A DNA stretch of 40,539 bases from Marivivens sp. (GTDB lineage: Bacteria; Pseudomonadota; Alphaproteobacteria; Rhodobacterales; Rhodobacteraceae), in the NCBI GenBank assembly GCA_017643845.1, contig JAEPMR010000024.1:1-40539 (forward strand). The letters run 5' to 3'. Of this stretch, positions 10,130-18,648 are shown piece by piece. How positions within the stretch are numbered: position 1 is the first letter of the stretch; every line of letters starts with the position of its first letter. The notes under the pieces were generated by a model that worked only from the letters and a program-made list of their open reading frames with translations, had not been told where the DNA came from and did not search any database. The position numbers and the translations under genes are program-made.

Positions 10130-10705
10130 TTAGGGCAAAAGGTTCGCAAATCGCAAAGCCCAGCCCTCATCGGTTACGTCGATCTGTGTAACGGAAAGGT
10201 TGTCGATTGGCTGGGCGAATGTGTCATAGGCAGTCTGGCCGGTGGCCCGTTGGATTTGGGTGAGTATCGCACCAAAATGGCAGACGAGGATGATGTCTGC
10301 ATGTCCGGCAATAATATAGCGGTCGACTGCGCGGGAGACACGTGCCGATGTTTGGTTCCAGCTTTCCCCATTCGGAGGGGAGATATTGCCTGGCCGCTCC
10401 CAGAAAGCCCGGATACGTGAAGGGTCATCGGCCTCGACCTCGGCAAAGCCTTTCATTTCCCAATCTCCGAAATGGATTTCGCGAAGGCCCGCATCATCCG
10501 GAAAACGAGTGCGGTCTCCGCAAATCGCATCGGCTGTTTGGCCCGCGCGCAGGAGATCGGACGAAACCAGTGGGGCGTGATCTGGGAGGGCCGCAGTCAA
10601 TCTGCGGATCACAGTCAGATCGTCAAGAACCGCGGGCGGGTCGGACCAGCCGACCATTGCTTTGATGTATGTGGGCCCATGTCGGACGAACCAGAGGCGG
10701 GTCAT
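10130..10705 (-). CDS. Histidine phosphatase family protein, probable alpha-ribazole phosphatase (CobC-like)
   Basis: A 191-residue phosphoglycerate-mutase-fold phosphatase. It has the catalytic RHG motif at residues 8-10 (FVRHGPT), an acid segment LREIHFGDWE, and the second catalytic His in VCHFGAI. It starts with an ATG overlapping the cobU stop (ATGA at 10702-10705), so the two are almost certainly cotranscribed and coupled. That context suggests alpha-ribazole-5'-phosphate phosphatase in assembly of the cobalamin lower ligand. The specificity is inferred from the neighbour, since this fold covers many phosphomonoesterases. Confidence 0.85.
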   Translation of the reverse strand: MTRLWFVRHGPTYIKAMVGWSDPPAVLDDLTVIRRLTAALPDHAPLVSSDLLRAGQTADAICGDRTRFPDDAGLREIHFGDWEMKGFAEVEADDPSRIRAFWERPGNISPPNGESWNQTSARVSRAVDRYIIAGHADIILVCHFGAILTQIQRATGQTAYDTFAQPIDNLSVTQIDVTDEGWALRFANLLP

Positions 10706-11226
10706 GGCGACGGGCCTTTCAGTGTCATCGGCAGGCCGGCGATGACCGTGATGACGTGATCACAGTGCACCGCCATCGTTTGGTTGAGCCGTCCTTGCGC
10801 ATTTCGGAACCGGCGTGCGAGGGCGCTTTCGGGGACAATTCCTGCGCCGACCTCGTTCGTAACCAAAATAACGGGTGCACCGCATCGCGTTACGGCGTCG
10901 ACTAATTTGGCTGTTTCGCTCTCAATGTCGTGTTCGGCAAGGATGTGATTTGTCAGCCAAAGCGTCAGGCAATCGACGAGCACCACCTGATCCGGTCGCG
11001 CGGCATCGAGCGTGGGGCAGAGATCAAAAGGCGCTTCGACGGTATGCCAATTGTCGCCGCGTTGAAGTTTATGCTTTTGCACTTTCTCAGCCATCTCGTC
11101 ATCGAACACCTGTGCAGTCGCGACGTAGACTTTCGAGCGTGCCGACTTCAGGGCAATTTCTTCGGCATAACGCGACTTTCCGGAGGCGGCACCGCCAATC
11201 ACCAATGTTCGATTTGCAAATGTCAT
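10702..11226 (-). CDS. cobU: CobU/CobP, adenosylcobinamide kinase / guanylyltransferase
   Basis: A 174-residue bifunctional enzyme that phosphorylates adenosylcobinamide and transfers GMP to it in cobalamin synthesis and salvage. It has the P-loop GGAASGKSRYAEEI near the N-terminus, the RGDNWHTVEAP segment containing the GMP-accepting His, VDCLTLWLTN, and TNEVGAGIVP. The open frame extends to 11364, but the first 46 residues there look noncoding. The ATG at 11226 has AAAGG ten bases upstream and leaves 97 bases as a divergent promoter region with rpoH2. It is coupled to the downstream phosphatase. Confidence 0.95.
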   Translation of the reverse strand: MTFANRTLVIGGAASGKSRYAEEIALKSARSKVYVATAQVFDDEMAEKVQKHKLQRGDNWHTVEAPFDLCPTLDAARPDQVVLVDCLTLWLTNHILAEHDIESETAKLVDAVTRCGAPVILVTNEVGAGIVPESALARRFRNAQGRLNQTMAVHCDHVITVIAGLPMTLKGPSP

Positions 11227-11241
11227 TGCTCGACCTTTGTT

Positions 11242-11270
11242 TGATCCACTCCGCCAGACTGTCCGTAGCA
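11242..11270 (+). promoter_or_regulatory. Putative ECF sigma-E (RpoE/ChrR-type) promoter of rpoH2
   Basis: TGATCC at 11242-11247 is followed after 18 bases by TAGCA at 11266-11270, which also reads as CCGTA (11263-11267). This resembles the Rhodobacter sphaeroides sigma-E promoter (as I recall it, TGATCC about 18 bases from TAAGA), and rpoH2 is a known sigma-E target there. It points toward rpoH2, with the predicted transcript start about 45 bases before its ATG. It is a pattern match only. Confidence 0.5.
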
Positions 11271-11323
11271 CTCTACAGAAACACAAGAACGATAGTTCAC
11301 GTTCCTGACGGGAGAAAGACGAT

Positions 11324-12199
11324 ATGGCACTCGACGGAAGTTTCGACCAGACCCTCTCGCGCAAAGCGATGAAAGCCGAACTTCTAGATGCGGAAACCGA
11401 GCTCGCGCTCGCCTATGCCTGGCGGGATAACCGCGACGAACAGGCGCTTCACCGCCTGATCACGGCTTACATGCGGCTTGCAATCTCGATGGCCGCAAAA
11501 TTCAAGCGCTATGGCGCGCCGATGAATGACCTGATTCAGGAGGCCTCGCTGGGATTGATGAAGGCGGCGGATAAGTTCGACCCAGATCGCGGTGTGCGTT
11601 TTTCGACATATGCTGTGTGGTGGATCAAGGCCTCCATTCAGGATTATGTGATGCGCAACTGGTCCATGGTGCGGACAGGCTCGACTTCTTCGCAGAAGTC
11701 ATTGTTTTTCAATATGCGGCGGGTGCAGGCGCGTCTGGAGCGTGAGGCCGCTGCCGTAGGTGAAACGCTCGAGCGTCATACACTCCGTCAGATGATTGCG
11801 CTGGAAATCGGTGTTCCACTGGCTGATGTGGAGATGATGGAAGGTCGCCTGTCCGGCTCCGACTTTTCTCTTAACGCGACGCAATCAACGGATGAAGACG
11901 GCCGTGAGTGGATTGAAGCGCTCGAAGACGAAAGCGAACAGGCGAGCGAACAGGTCGAAAATGCTCATGACCGTGAAACGCTGCGCCATTGGCTCTCTCA
12001 AGCAATGGCGGCCCTAAATGACCGTGAGCGGTTTATCGTGCGCGAACGGAAACTGCGTGAGGATGCGAGGACGCTTGAGAGCCTTGGACAGGAGCTGGGG
12101 CTTTCAAAAGAGCGCGTGCGTCAGCTGGAGGCCGCGGCCTTCAACAAGATGCGCAAGACCCTTGAGGGTCAGTCGCGGGAAATACGGGTCTTCCTCTAA
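11324..12199 (+). CDS. rpoH: RNA polymerase sigma-32 family factor, RpoH2 type
   Basis: A 291-residue group 3 sigma factor. Region 2 is clear (DLIQEASLGLMKAADKF, FSTYAVWWIKASIQDYV), the RpoH-box-like SQKSLFFNMRR follows, and region 4 carries the helix-turn-helix LGLSKERVRQLEAAA. Rhodobacterales usually carry two RpoH paralogs. The neighbours coaBC and dut, and the sigma-E-like promoter upstream, suggest the RpoH2 paralog, which serves singlet-oxygen and general stress responses. That paralog assignment is inference. The ATG at 11324 is preceded by GGGAGAAAGACGAT, a good ribosome site. It is divergent from cobU. Confidence 0.93.
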   Translation: MALDGSFDQTLSRKAMKAELLDAETELALAYAWRDNRDEQALHRLITAYMRLAISMAAKFKRYGAPMNDLIQEASLGLMKAADKFDPDRGVRFSTYAVWWIKASIQDYVMRNWSMVRTGSTSSQKSLFFNMRRVQARLEREAAAVGETLERHTLRQMIALEIGVPLADVEMMEGRLSGSDFSLNATQSTDEDGREWIEALEDESEQASEQVENAHDRETLRHWLSQAMAALNDRERFIVRERKLREDARTLESLGQELGLSKERVRQLEAAAFNKMRKTLEGQSREIRVFL

Positions 12200-12283
12200 G
12201 GGTGATGAAACGGGCCGTCGTGATCTGATTGCCCCTATGCCTGCTTCTGCCTAATGTCGGTCTGAACGATAGGTGGAACGACC

Positions 12284-13486
12284 ATGTTAACGAACAAGCG
12301 CATACTTTTGATTATAGGCGGCGGGATTGCCGCCTATAAAACACTGGAGGTCATCCGCCGCCTGCGCGAGCAAGGTGTATCGGTAACCTCAGTGATGACC
12401 AAAGCCGCGGAACAGTTTGTCACGCCGATGAGCGTGGCCGCGCTGGCAGGCGAAACGGTGCATCAGGCGCTGTTTGACCTGACATCAGAGGCCGAAATGG
12501 GGCACATCCAGTTATCGCGTTCCGCTGACCTGATACTCGTCGCCCCTGCTACGGCAGACTTGATGGCGAAGATGGCCCATGGTCAGGCCAATGACCTTGC
12601 TTCGACTTTGTTATTGGCGACGGATACGCCAGTGATGATAGCGCCGGCGATGAATGTGCGGATGTGGGAACACCCCGCGACGCAGCGGAACATCGCGCAG
12701 CTACGTGGGGACGGCATTCGCATTCTTGGTCCCAACAGTGGCGACATGGCCTGCGGAGAGTTCGGGCCGGGGCGTATGGTTGAACCTGCTGAAATCCTTG
12801 AGGCGATTTCCACGCATTTCGGCGCTGGCGTGCTGAGCGGGCGCCATGCTGTCGTCACGTCGGGGCCAACGCACGAGCCGATCGATCCCGTTCGTTATAT
12901 CGCCAACAGATCGTCGGGCGCGCAGGGGAATGCAATCGCGGCTGCGTTAAGGGATGCGGGGGCTTCGGTGACATTCGTGACGGGGCCTGCCTCGGTGCCA
13001 CCACCAGAGGGGGTCGCCGTCGTACGGGTCGAGACGGCTTTGGACATGGAGGCTGCAGTGAAGAATGCGCTGCCCGCCGATATCGGTGTATTTGCCGCAG
13101 CGGTTGCCGATTGGCGGGTTGATGGAACTCAGGATCAGAAAATAAAGAAAGATGGTGAGAAAATTCCGTCAATCAGCTTTGTTGAGAACCCGGACATTTT
13201 GGCGGAAGTCGCAAAATCGAAAGTGCAGCGACCTGCACTTGTTGTCGGATTTGCCGCTGAAACGCAAAATGTCATCGAAAACGCCGCTAAAAAGCGCATG
13301 CGCAAGGGGTGTGACTGGATCGTTGCAAATGATGTGTCCCCTGGAACAGGCATCATGGGCGGGGTCGAGAACAGCGTTATTCTTGTGACGGAAAATGGCA
13401 CAGAGGAATGGCCGAGGCTGCCCAAACAGGAGGTCGCGATCCGTCTTGTGGAACGCATAGCTCAGCATTTTTCGGAGACCGCATAA
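12284..13486 (+). CDS. coaBC: CoaBC, phosphopantothenoylcysteine synthetase/decarboxylase
   Basis: A 400-residue fusion enzyme of coenzyme A synthesis. It ligates cysteine to 4'-phosphopantothenate (CoaB, C-terminal) and decarboxylates the product (CoaC, N-terminal, FMN-dependent). CoaC evidence: [16 protein letters not shown], the catalytic His in [20 protein letters not shown], and the PAMNVRMW substrate clamp. CoaB evidence: [20 protein letters not shown] and [18 protein letters not shown]. The ATG at 12284 follows an 84-base gap after rpoH2. Its stop overlaps the dut ATG by one base (TAATG). panB and panC, which supply the precursor, are about 6 kb downstream on the other strand. Confidence 0.97.
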   Translation: MLTNKRILLIIGGGIAAYKTLEVIRRLREQGVSVTSVMTKAAEQFVTPMSVAALAGETVHQALFDLTSEAEMGHIQLSRSADLILVAPATADLMAKMAHGQANDLASTLLLATDTPVMIAPAMNVRMWEHPATQRNIAQLRGDGIRILGPNSGDMACGEFGPGRMVEPAEILEAISTHFGAGVLSGRHAVVTSGPTHEPIDPVRYIANRSSGAQGNAIAAALRDAGASVTFVTGPASVPPPEGVAVVRVETALDMEAAVKNALPADIGVFAAAVADWRVDGTQDQKIKKDGEKIPSISFVENPDILAEVAKSKVQRPALVVGFAAETQNVIENAAKKRMRKGCDWIVANDVSPGTGIMGGVENSVILVTENGTEEWPRLPKQEVAIRLVERIAQHFSETA

Positions 13487-13965
13487 TGGGTGTCGAAGTA
13501 CGGGTTGTCAGGACAGAAGGTTCCGATCCTTCGATACCGCTGCCGGCTTATGAAAGTACGCTTGCGGCTGGTGCGGATTTGCGGGCCAACCTGCCCAATG
13601 ATCAGCGTGTCAAAGGTATCGGGATTGAACCTGGTTCGCGGGCATTGGTCCCAACCGGACTACGCGTTGAATTGCCGGCGGGGTATGAAATGCAGCTCCG
13701 TCCCCGTTCTGGACTGGCTTTGAAACAGGGGCTGACGCTGCTGAATAGCCCGGGCACGATTGACGCCGATTACCGTGGCCCCGTCGGGGTGATTGTCATA
13801 AATCACGGCGAGCATCCAATCACGGTCCGGCACGGAGATCGCATTGCCCAGGCGGTGGTGGCGCCGGTGCTTCGGGCGCATTTCGTTTTGTCGGAAAGCC
13901 TCAGCGACACGGATCGTGGCGATGGCGGCTTTGGTTCGACCGGTGTACGGGACGTTGAAGGATGA
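13486..13965 (+). CDS. dut: Deoxyuridine 5'-triphosphate nucleotidohydrolase (dUTPase)
   Basis: A 159-residue homotrimeric dUTPase hydrolysing dUTP to dUMP and pyrophosphate. All the family motifs are present: the N-terminal [20 protein letters not shown], the uridine-binding hairpin [29 protein letters not shown], and the flexible P-loop-like tail [10 protein letters not shown]. The open frame reaches back to 13408, but the ATG at 13486, overlapping the coaBC stop, gives the standard N-terminus. Coupling to coaBC (dfp-dut) is a widespread bacterial arrangement. The stop overlaps the next start (ATGA). Confidence 0.97.
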   Translation: MGVEVRVVRTEGSDPSIPLPAYESTLAAGADLRANLPNDQRVKGIGIEPGSRALVPTGLRVELPAGYEMQLRPRSGLALKQGLTLLNSPGTIDADYRGPVGVIVINHGEHPITVRHGDRIAQAVVAPVLRAHFVLSESLSDTDRGDGGFGSTGVRDVEG

Positions 13966-15014
13966 TCGTGGTTCTCTCGATGGTCGCCGCTATCTGGGGC
14001 ATCGGGTGGGCGCTTGGCGCGCCAGTAATCCAGCGCTGGGTGATGATCGGCGTGCTTCTTGCGGCGGTCATTGTGGCTCAATTGCTATTGCCTGAGGGCC
14101 ATCCCTTACGGCAGGCGACGGGTGGTGATGCGCGTCTTTGGCTGCTGCTGATCGGCTTTGCGGCGATGGGTGCTGGCTATCGGCGGATATTGCGCAGGCT
14201 CCGCGCCCGAAGCCTGTCCAAAGAGGCTGTCGACGAAAAGCAGAACGGCCAATCCATTGAGTTCACCGAAACCGAAATCAATCGTTACGCACGGCATATG
14301 ATTTTACGAGAGGTTGGCGGTGTTGGGCAGCGCCGACTCAAAACGGCAAAGGTGCTGGTAATCGGTGCGGGTGGTTTGGGATCACCGGCTCTGATGTATC
14401 TAGCGGCGGCGGGTGTGGGCACGATCGGAATTGTTGATGATGATGTTGTCGACGGATCCAACCTGCAACGTCAGATTATCCATCGCGACGGTCATATCGG
14501 TATGCCGAAAGTACATTCAGCGGAGATTGCACTGCGTGAGCTGAATCCTTTCGTCACGGTGCGCCCTTACAATCGTCGTCTGACAGAAGAAATTGCGGAC
14601 GGTCTAATGGCCGAATACGATCTGGTTCTTGATGGGACAGATAATTTTGGGACCCGCTATCTGATCAACCGGGCAGCAGCACGTGCAGGCAAGCCGCTTG
14701 TTTCGGCTGCGATCAGCCAGTGGGAAGGTCAGATCAGTCTTTTCGATCCAGCCCATGGCGGTCCCTGCTATGAATGTATCTTCCCCGAGGCACCTGCCGA
14801 TGGTCTTGCGCCAACTTGTGCCGAGGCGGGCGTAGTCGGTCCGTTGCCGGGAGTTCTTGGCAGCCTGATGGCGGTCGAGGCGGTAAAGGCGATTACTGGC
14901 GCGGGAGAATGTTTGCGCGGGCGGATGATGATCTATGATGCGCTCTACGCTGAAACACGGCTGATGAAAATCAAGCCGCGAGCGGATTGTCCCGTTTGCG
15001 GAAGCCCACATTGA
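13962..15014 (+). CDS. Membrane-anchored ThiF/MoeB/HesA family adenylyltransferase
   Basis: A 350-residue E1-like enzyme. Residues 3-20, 25-43 and 58-75 are three predicted membrane segments, followed by a basic stretch ([11 protein letters not shown]). The ThiF domain starts near residue 100, with the nucleotide loop IGAGGLGSP (134-142), the [12 protein letters not shown] segment, DGTDNF, a candidate catalytic Cys286 in [10 protein letters not shown], and a zinc site formed by Cys269, Cys272, Cys343 and Cys346. Enzymes of this family adenylate the C-terminus of ThiS or MoaD for sulfur transfer into thiamin or molybdopterin. No carrier protein gene is adjacent, so the partner is unknown. ATGA overlap with dut. 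Confidence 0.92.
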   Translation: MIVVLSMVAAIWGIGWALGAPVIQRWVMIGVLLAAVIVAQLLLPEGHPLRQATGGDARLWLLLIGFAAMGAGYRRILRRLRARSLSKEAVDEKQNGQSIEFTETEINRYARHMILREVGGVGQRRLKTAKVLVIGAGGLGSPALMYLAAAGVGTIGIVDDDVVDGSNLQRQIIHRDGHIGMPKVHSAEIALRELNPFVTVRPYNRRLTEEIADGLMAEYDLVLDGTDNFGTRYLINRAAARAGKPLVSAAISQWEGQISLFDPAHGGPCYECIFPEAPADGLAPTCAEAGVVGPLPGVLGSLMAVEAVKAITGAGECLRGRMMIYDALYAETRLMKIKPRADCPVCGSPH

Positions 15015-15037
15015 GAGAAACCGCAGGAATATAGTGA

Positions 15038-17068
15038 ATGGCAAATCCGCTTTTAGGTGAATGGACGACGCCCTTTGGACTTCCGCCATTTGGTGACATA
15101 GCTGACGCCGATTTCGAAGAGGCTGTCGAGATGGCGCTCGCTGCGGCGCGGGCAAATATCTCGGCGATCTCAGGCTCAGACGATGATCCGACATTCGCAA
15201 ATACGATCGAAGCTCTTGAACTGGCTGATCAGGATTTGGGGCGTGTTCTGGGCGCTTTCTATGCCTTGGCCGGAGCGGACAGCAATCCCGAACGGGAAGC
15301 ATTGGTGCGAGAATTCTCGCCAATGTTGGCGCAGTATAGTTCCGAGGTCGCCGCAAATCAGAAGCTGTTTTCACGCATTGAAACGCTTTGGAAGACCCGC
15401 GAGTCACTTCGGTTGAGTGACGAGCAACAGCGGGTTCTAATGCTGACACGCCGCAGTTTTGTCCGCTCCGGTGCATTGCTGTCGGGAGCCGCGGCGACGC
15501 GTCATGCTGAGGTGAAAAAACGATTGGCGGAACTAGGGACGAACTTCAGTCAGAACCTTCTGGCGGACGAGCGGACTTGGTCGATGTCACTTGCACCAGA
15601 TGCGGTCGCGCAGTTGCCCGAATTTGTGGCATCTGCGGCGCGTGCCGCCGGCGAGGAGCGGGGTGCAAACGGCCCCATTGTCACGCTTTCACGTTCGATC
15701 ATTGTGCCATTTCTGCAGTATTGTCCGGATCGTGAGCTTCGCCGGAGAGCCTATCAGGCGTGGACATCGCGCGGGGCGAACGGTGGTGAAACCGACAACC
15801 GCGAAATTGCGGCGGAGATACTGTCCTTGCGACAGGAACGGGCGCAATTGCTCGGGTATGAGAGCTTTGCCGATTACAAACTCGAAACGGAAATGGCAAA
15901 GAGCCCGGAAAGGGTGCGAACGCTTCTGATGGAAGTGTGGCGTCCGGCACGCGAAGCAGCCGAACGGGACGCAGCGGTTTATCAGGAGATGCTCGCAGGT
16001 GATGGAATTGACGGGCCGCTCGAGGCGTGGGACTGGCATTACTACGCCGAGAAGCACCGCAAAGTGGCCCATGATCTCGATGAGGCTGAAATCAAATCCT
16101 ACCTTCAGCTAGATCGTTTGCTAGAGGCGGCGTTCGACAGCGCTGAACGGCTTTTCGGTTTGAAATTCGAAGAAACAGAACTGCCTAGTTATCATCCCGA
16201 CGTGCGGACATGGACAGTAACGCGGGAGGGGGAACATCTCGCCGTGTTCCTCGGGGATTATTTCGCGCGTGGTTCGAAACGATCCGGTGCATGGTGTTCC
16301 GCGATACGCAGTCAGCAGAAACTCGCCGGTGACATTCGCCCAATTGTTGTGAATGTGTGTAATTTTGCCAAGCCCATGAACGGGGAGCCTGCGTTGCTAT
16401 CGTTCGACGATGCACGAACGCTGTTTCATGAACTTGGTCATGCATTGCATCAGATGTTATCCGATGTGACCTATGAATCGATTTCCGGCACCTCTGTCGC
16501 ACGGGACTTTGTCGAACTGCCAAGCCAGTTGTTTGAACATTGGCTGGAAGTTCCCGAGGTGCTGGGACGTTTCGCACGCCACTACCAGACCGATGAACCG
16601 ATGCCACTTGAGGTCATGGATAAGCTCCTGGCTGCGTCTACATTTGGATCAGGTTTCCAGACGGTTGAATATGTGGCCTCGGCGCTTGTCGATCTGGCGT
16701 TCCACGACGGACCTGCACCTGCCGATCCAATGCAGAAACAAGCGGAAGTCCTCGAAGACATCGGTATGCCGCGCGCGATCTCCATGCGGCACGCGACGCC
16801 ACATTTTGCGCATGTATTTGCGGGCGACGGATATTCCTCCGCCTATTACAGTTATATGTGGTCAGAGGTGATGGATGCGGATGTTTTCGCGGCTTTCGAG
16901 GAAGTCGGAAATCCATTCGACCCTGAACTGGCGCGGCGGCTGGAGGACGACATCCTCTCGAAAGGCGGATCTGTTGACGCGGAGGAACTATATCTGCGTT
17001 TCCGAGGCAGAATGCCGGGAGCGGAGGCGCTTTTGAAAGGACGCGGGCTTTCAGCTACAGCGGCCTGA
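15038..17068 (+). CDS. M3 family zinc oligopeptidase (Dcp / oligopeptidase A type)
   Basis: A 676-residue thimet-type metallopeptidase. The HExxH motif lies at residues 464-468 (FHELGHALHQ), with the downstream Glu ligand region VELPSQLFEHW and the C-terminal YYSYMWSEVMDADVFAAF typical of Dcp and OpdA. Members cut short peptides or release C-terminal dipeptides, usually in the cytoplasm or periplasm; no signal peptide is visible, so cytoplasmic peptide recycling is likely. The ATG at 15038 has AGGA about ten bases upstream. It ends with a 14-base overlap with the convergent cation transporter gene. Confidence 0.95.
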   Translation: MANPLLGEWTTPFGLPPFGDIADADFEEAVEMALAAARANISAISGSDDDPTFANTIEALELADQDLGRVLGAFYALAGADSNPEREALVREFSPMLAQYSSEVAANQKLFSRIETLWKTRESLRLSDEQQRVLMLTRRSFVRSGALLSGAAATRHAEVKKRLAELGTNFSQNLLADERTWSMSLAPDAVAQLPEFVASAARAAGEERGANGPIVTLSRSIIVPFLQYCPDRELRRRAYQAWTSRGANGGETDNREIAAEILSLRQERAQLLGYESFADYKLETEMAKSPERVRTLLMEVWRPAREAAERDAAVYQEMLAGDGIDGPLEAWDWHYYAEKHRKVAHDLDEAEIKSYLQLDRLLEAAFDSAERLFGLKFEETELPSYHPDVRTWTVTREGEHLAVFLGDYFARGSKRSGAWCSAIRSQQKLAGDIRPIVVNVCNFAKPMNGEPALLSFDDARTLFHELGHALHQMLSDVTYESISGTSVARDFVELPSQLFEHWLEVPEVLGRFARHYQTDEPMPLEVMDKLLAASTFGSGFQTVEYVASALVDLAFHDGPAPADPMQKQAEVLEDIGMPRAISMRHATPHFAHVFAGDGYSSAYYSYMWSEVMDADVFAAFEEVGNPFDPELARRLEDDILSKGGSVDAEELYLRFRGRMPGAEALLKGRGLSATAA

Positions 17069-17969
17069 GGCGTTCATCATCGGGGTGCGGTAAATTGCCG
17101 GAGGGATCCTTGTGAATGAGAACATCCGCGTTCGGGTGTTTCTGAACGATAGCCCGCCGTAGGGCTGCACCGATGTCATGAGCCTCTCGAAGAGATTGTT
17201 CGCCGTCGAGTTCAATATGAAGATTAACGAACACGCGGCTGCCAGCTTTCCGTGTTTTCAGATCATGGAACCCGTGCACGCCGTCAAAAGAGGCGGCGAT
17301 CTGTTCGATCGACGCGATAAACTCGTCGTCGGCAGCCCGATCCATCAAGGCATCCCATGCCGATTTTCCGATACGGATTGCTCCAATCGCGAGGATCAAC
17401 GCCGCAGCAATCGCGACAACGCTATCGACCTGCCCGATGCCAAGTGACCGCGAGGCAACAAGAGCGAGAATAGCGCCGACATTCGGGACAAGGTCACCGA
17501 TATAATGGAGGCTGTCGGCCGCAACGACTTTATTATCAGTAGTTTTTGCAACATGCCGCTGCCAAAACACGAGCGCGGCGGTCAAAGCGATCGAAATCAC
17601 AATGACGAGGATGCCTTTTTCTTCCTCACGGGGTAGGGGAATGTCGCCTGCGAGTAGGCGTTGTATTGCGAGAAAAGCGATCACAACCGCTGACCCTAGA
17701 ATAAAGATGGATTGTGCGAGCGCGGCTAAATCCTCGGCGGAGGTGTGCCCGAAGGCGTGATCCTCATCCGCAGGTTTGGCGGCATAGGCAATTGCCGCAA
17801 GGCCACTGAGGGACATCATCAGATCAAGCGAGGAGTCCATAAGCGTGGCCGCGACAGAGAGAGCGCCTGTTTCCCGCAAAGCCCAGAGCTTGAGCAGGAC
17901 CAGGATCGCCGCAACGCAGACTGACAAGATGCCTGCCGATATATTCAATCTCGTGTGCGTCGCAGTCAT
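17055..17969 (-). CDS. Cation diffusion facilitator (CDF) family divalent metal transporter
   Basis: A 304-residue CDF protein that likely exports Fe2+, Zn2+ or similar ions by proton antiport. It has about six membrane segments. Metal-site residues are visible in segment 2 (TLMDSSLDLMMS), in the cytoplasmic loop HAFGHTSAEDLAAL, and in segment 5 (VAADSLHYIGDL), that is, two DxxxD/H-type sites. The C-terminal ferredoxin-like regulatory domain contains GVHGFHDLKTRKAGSRVFVNLHI. The open frame extends to 18059 over the neighbouring gene, but the ATG at 17969 has a strong GGAGGG site and sits 22 bases after that gene's stop. Confidence 0.94.
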   Translation of the reverse strand: MTATHTRLNISAGILSVCVAAILVLLKLWALRETGALSVAATLMDSSLDLMMSLSGLAAIAYAAKPADEDHAFGHTSAEDLAALAQSIFILGSAVVIAFLAIQRLLAGDIPLPREEEKGILVIVISIALTAALVFWQRHVAKTTDNKVVAADSLHYIGDLVPNVGAILALVASRSLGIGQVDSVVAIAAALILAIGAIRIGKSAWDALMDRAADDEFIASIEQIAASFDGVHGFHDLKTRKAGSRVFVNLHIELDGEQSLREAHDIGAALRRAIVQKHPNADVLIHKDPSGNLPHPDDERLRPL

Positions 17970-17991
17970 GTTTCCCTCCGGTTCGGAGAGG

Positions 17992-18525
17992 TTAGTTGTA
18001 GATTTCTTGTGGGTCGACACCCCAAAGTGCTTCCTTCGGCGCCCAGCCATCATGACCATCTGCCTCGATTAGGCACCAGTTCGTATTGCACTGTTTGAGT
18101 TCAGCCACGACACCGGTCTCAAGCAGGGCTGTTTCGGGTGCACCCGATTCTGGTCGCGACAGGATTTTGGTATCTTCTTTCGCTATCATAACGGTTCGGT
18201 GACCGGAAATTAACGAGTAGTGGATCCAGCCACCGATTCCCTCGTTGTCTATGACGCGCCGCCAGTGACCGTATTCGCCGATGACCCTAAGCGGCATATC
18301 CTCACGCATGAACACCCAGTCAATTCTGTGCGAAAGCGAGGGGCCACGGCGCACATTGGCTTCAGATGCTTTGAGGGACACATATCGCGGCAGGGGCAGG
18401 TTTGTTTCAGGCCCACGCAGCACGCCGTCGGCGCCAAGTACGCCATTTGCGCTAGGCTCTAGAGCTTGGCTGAACGCGCATACAGGAAGGAGAAGCGCGA
18501 GTGCCAATAGGAAGTTGCGGATCAT
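17992..18525 (-). CDS. Exported SH3-like domain protein
   Basis: A 177-residue protein with a clean signal peptide (MIRNFLLALALLLPVCAFSQA) and two SH3-like modules: SEANVRRGPSLSHRIDWVF to GGWIHYSLISGHRTV, and SRPESGAPETALLETGVVAEL to HDGWAPKEALWGV. The pattern matches periplasmic SH3-like proteins often annotated as aspartyl-tRNA synthetase-like in Rhodobacterales. It probably binds cell-wall or protein ligands, but its partner is unknown. Cys in CNTNWC could form a disulfide. An alternative ATG at 18549 adds eight residues in front of the signal peptide; neither start has a good Shine-Dalgarno. It lies 22 bases before the CDF gene and is divergent from the dehydrogenase gene. Confidence 0.85.
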   Translation of the reverse strand: MIRNFLLALALLLPVCAFSQALEPSANGVLGADGVLRGPETNLPLPRYVSLKASEANVRRGPSLSHRIDWVFMREDMPLRVIGEYGHWRRVIDNEGIGGWIHYSLISGHRTVMIAKEDTKILSRPESGAPETALLETGVVAELKQCNTNWCLIEADGHDGWAPKEALWGVDPQEIYN

Positions 18526-18648
18526 GCCCGACCGATCTGTTGATTTCATTGCTCGTTGGTTCCGGCTGGGTTGGCCCCTTGTAAGCCGATAATCTTGCGG
18601 GCAATCTGCCACTGAGAAGCGTCAAAGCAAAGGTAGGGAGTGGTCCAG

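Noticed and set aside
11227-11364. 46-codon N-terminal extension of cobU
   Set aside because: It would run into the rpoH2 start region, has no family similarity, and the internal ATG at 11226 has a good ribosome site.
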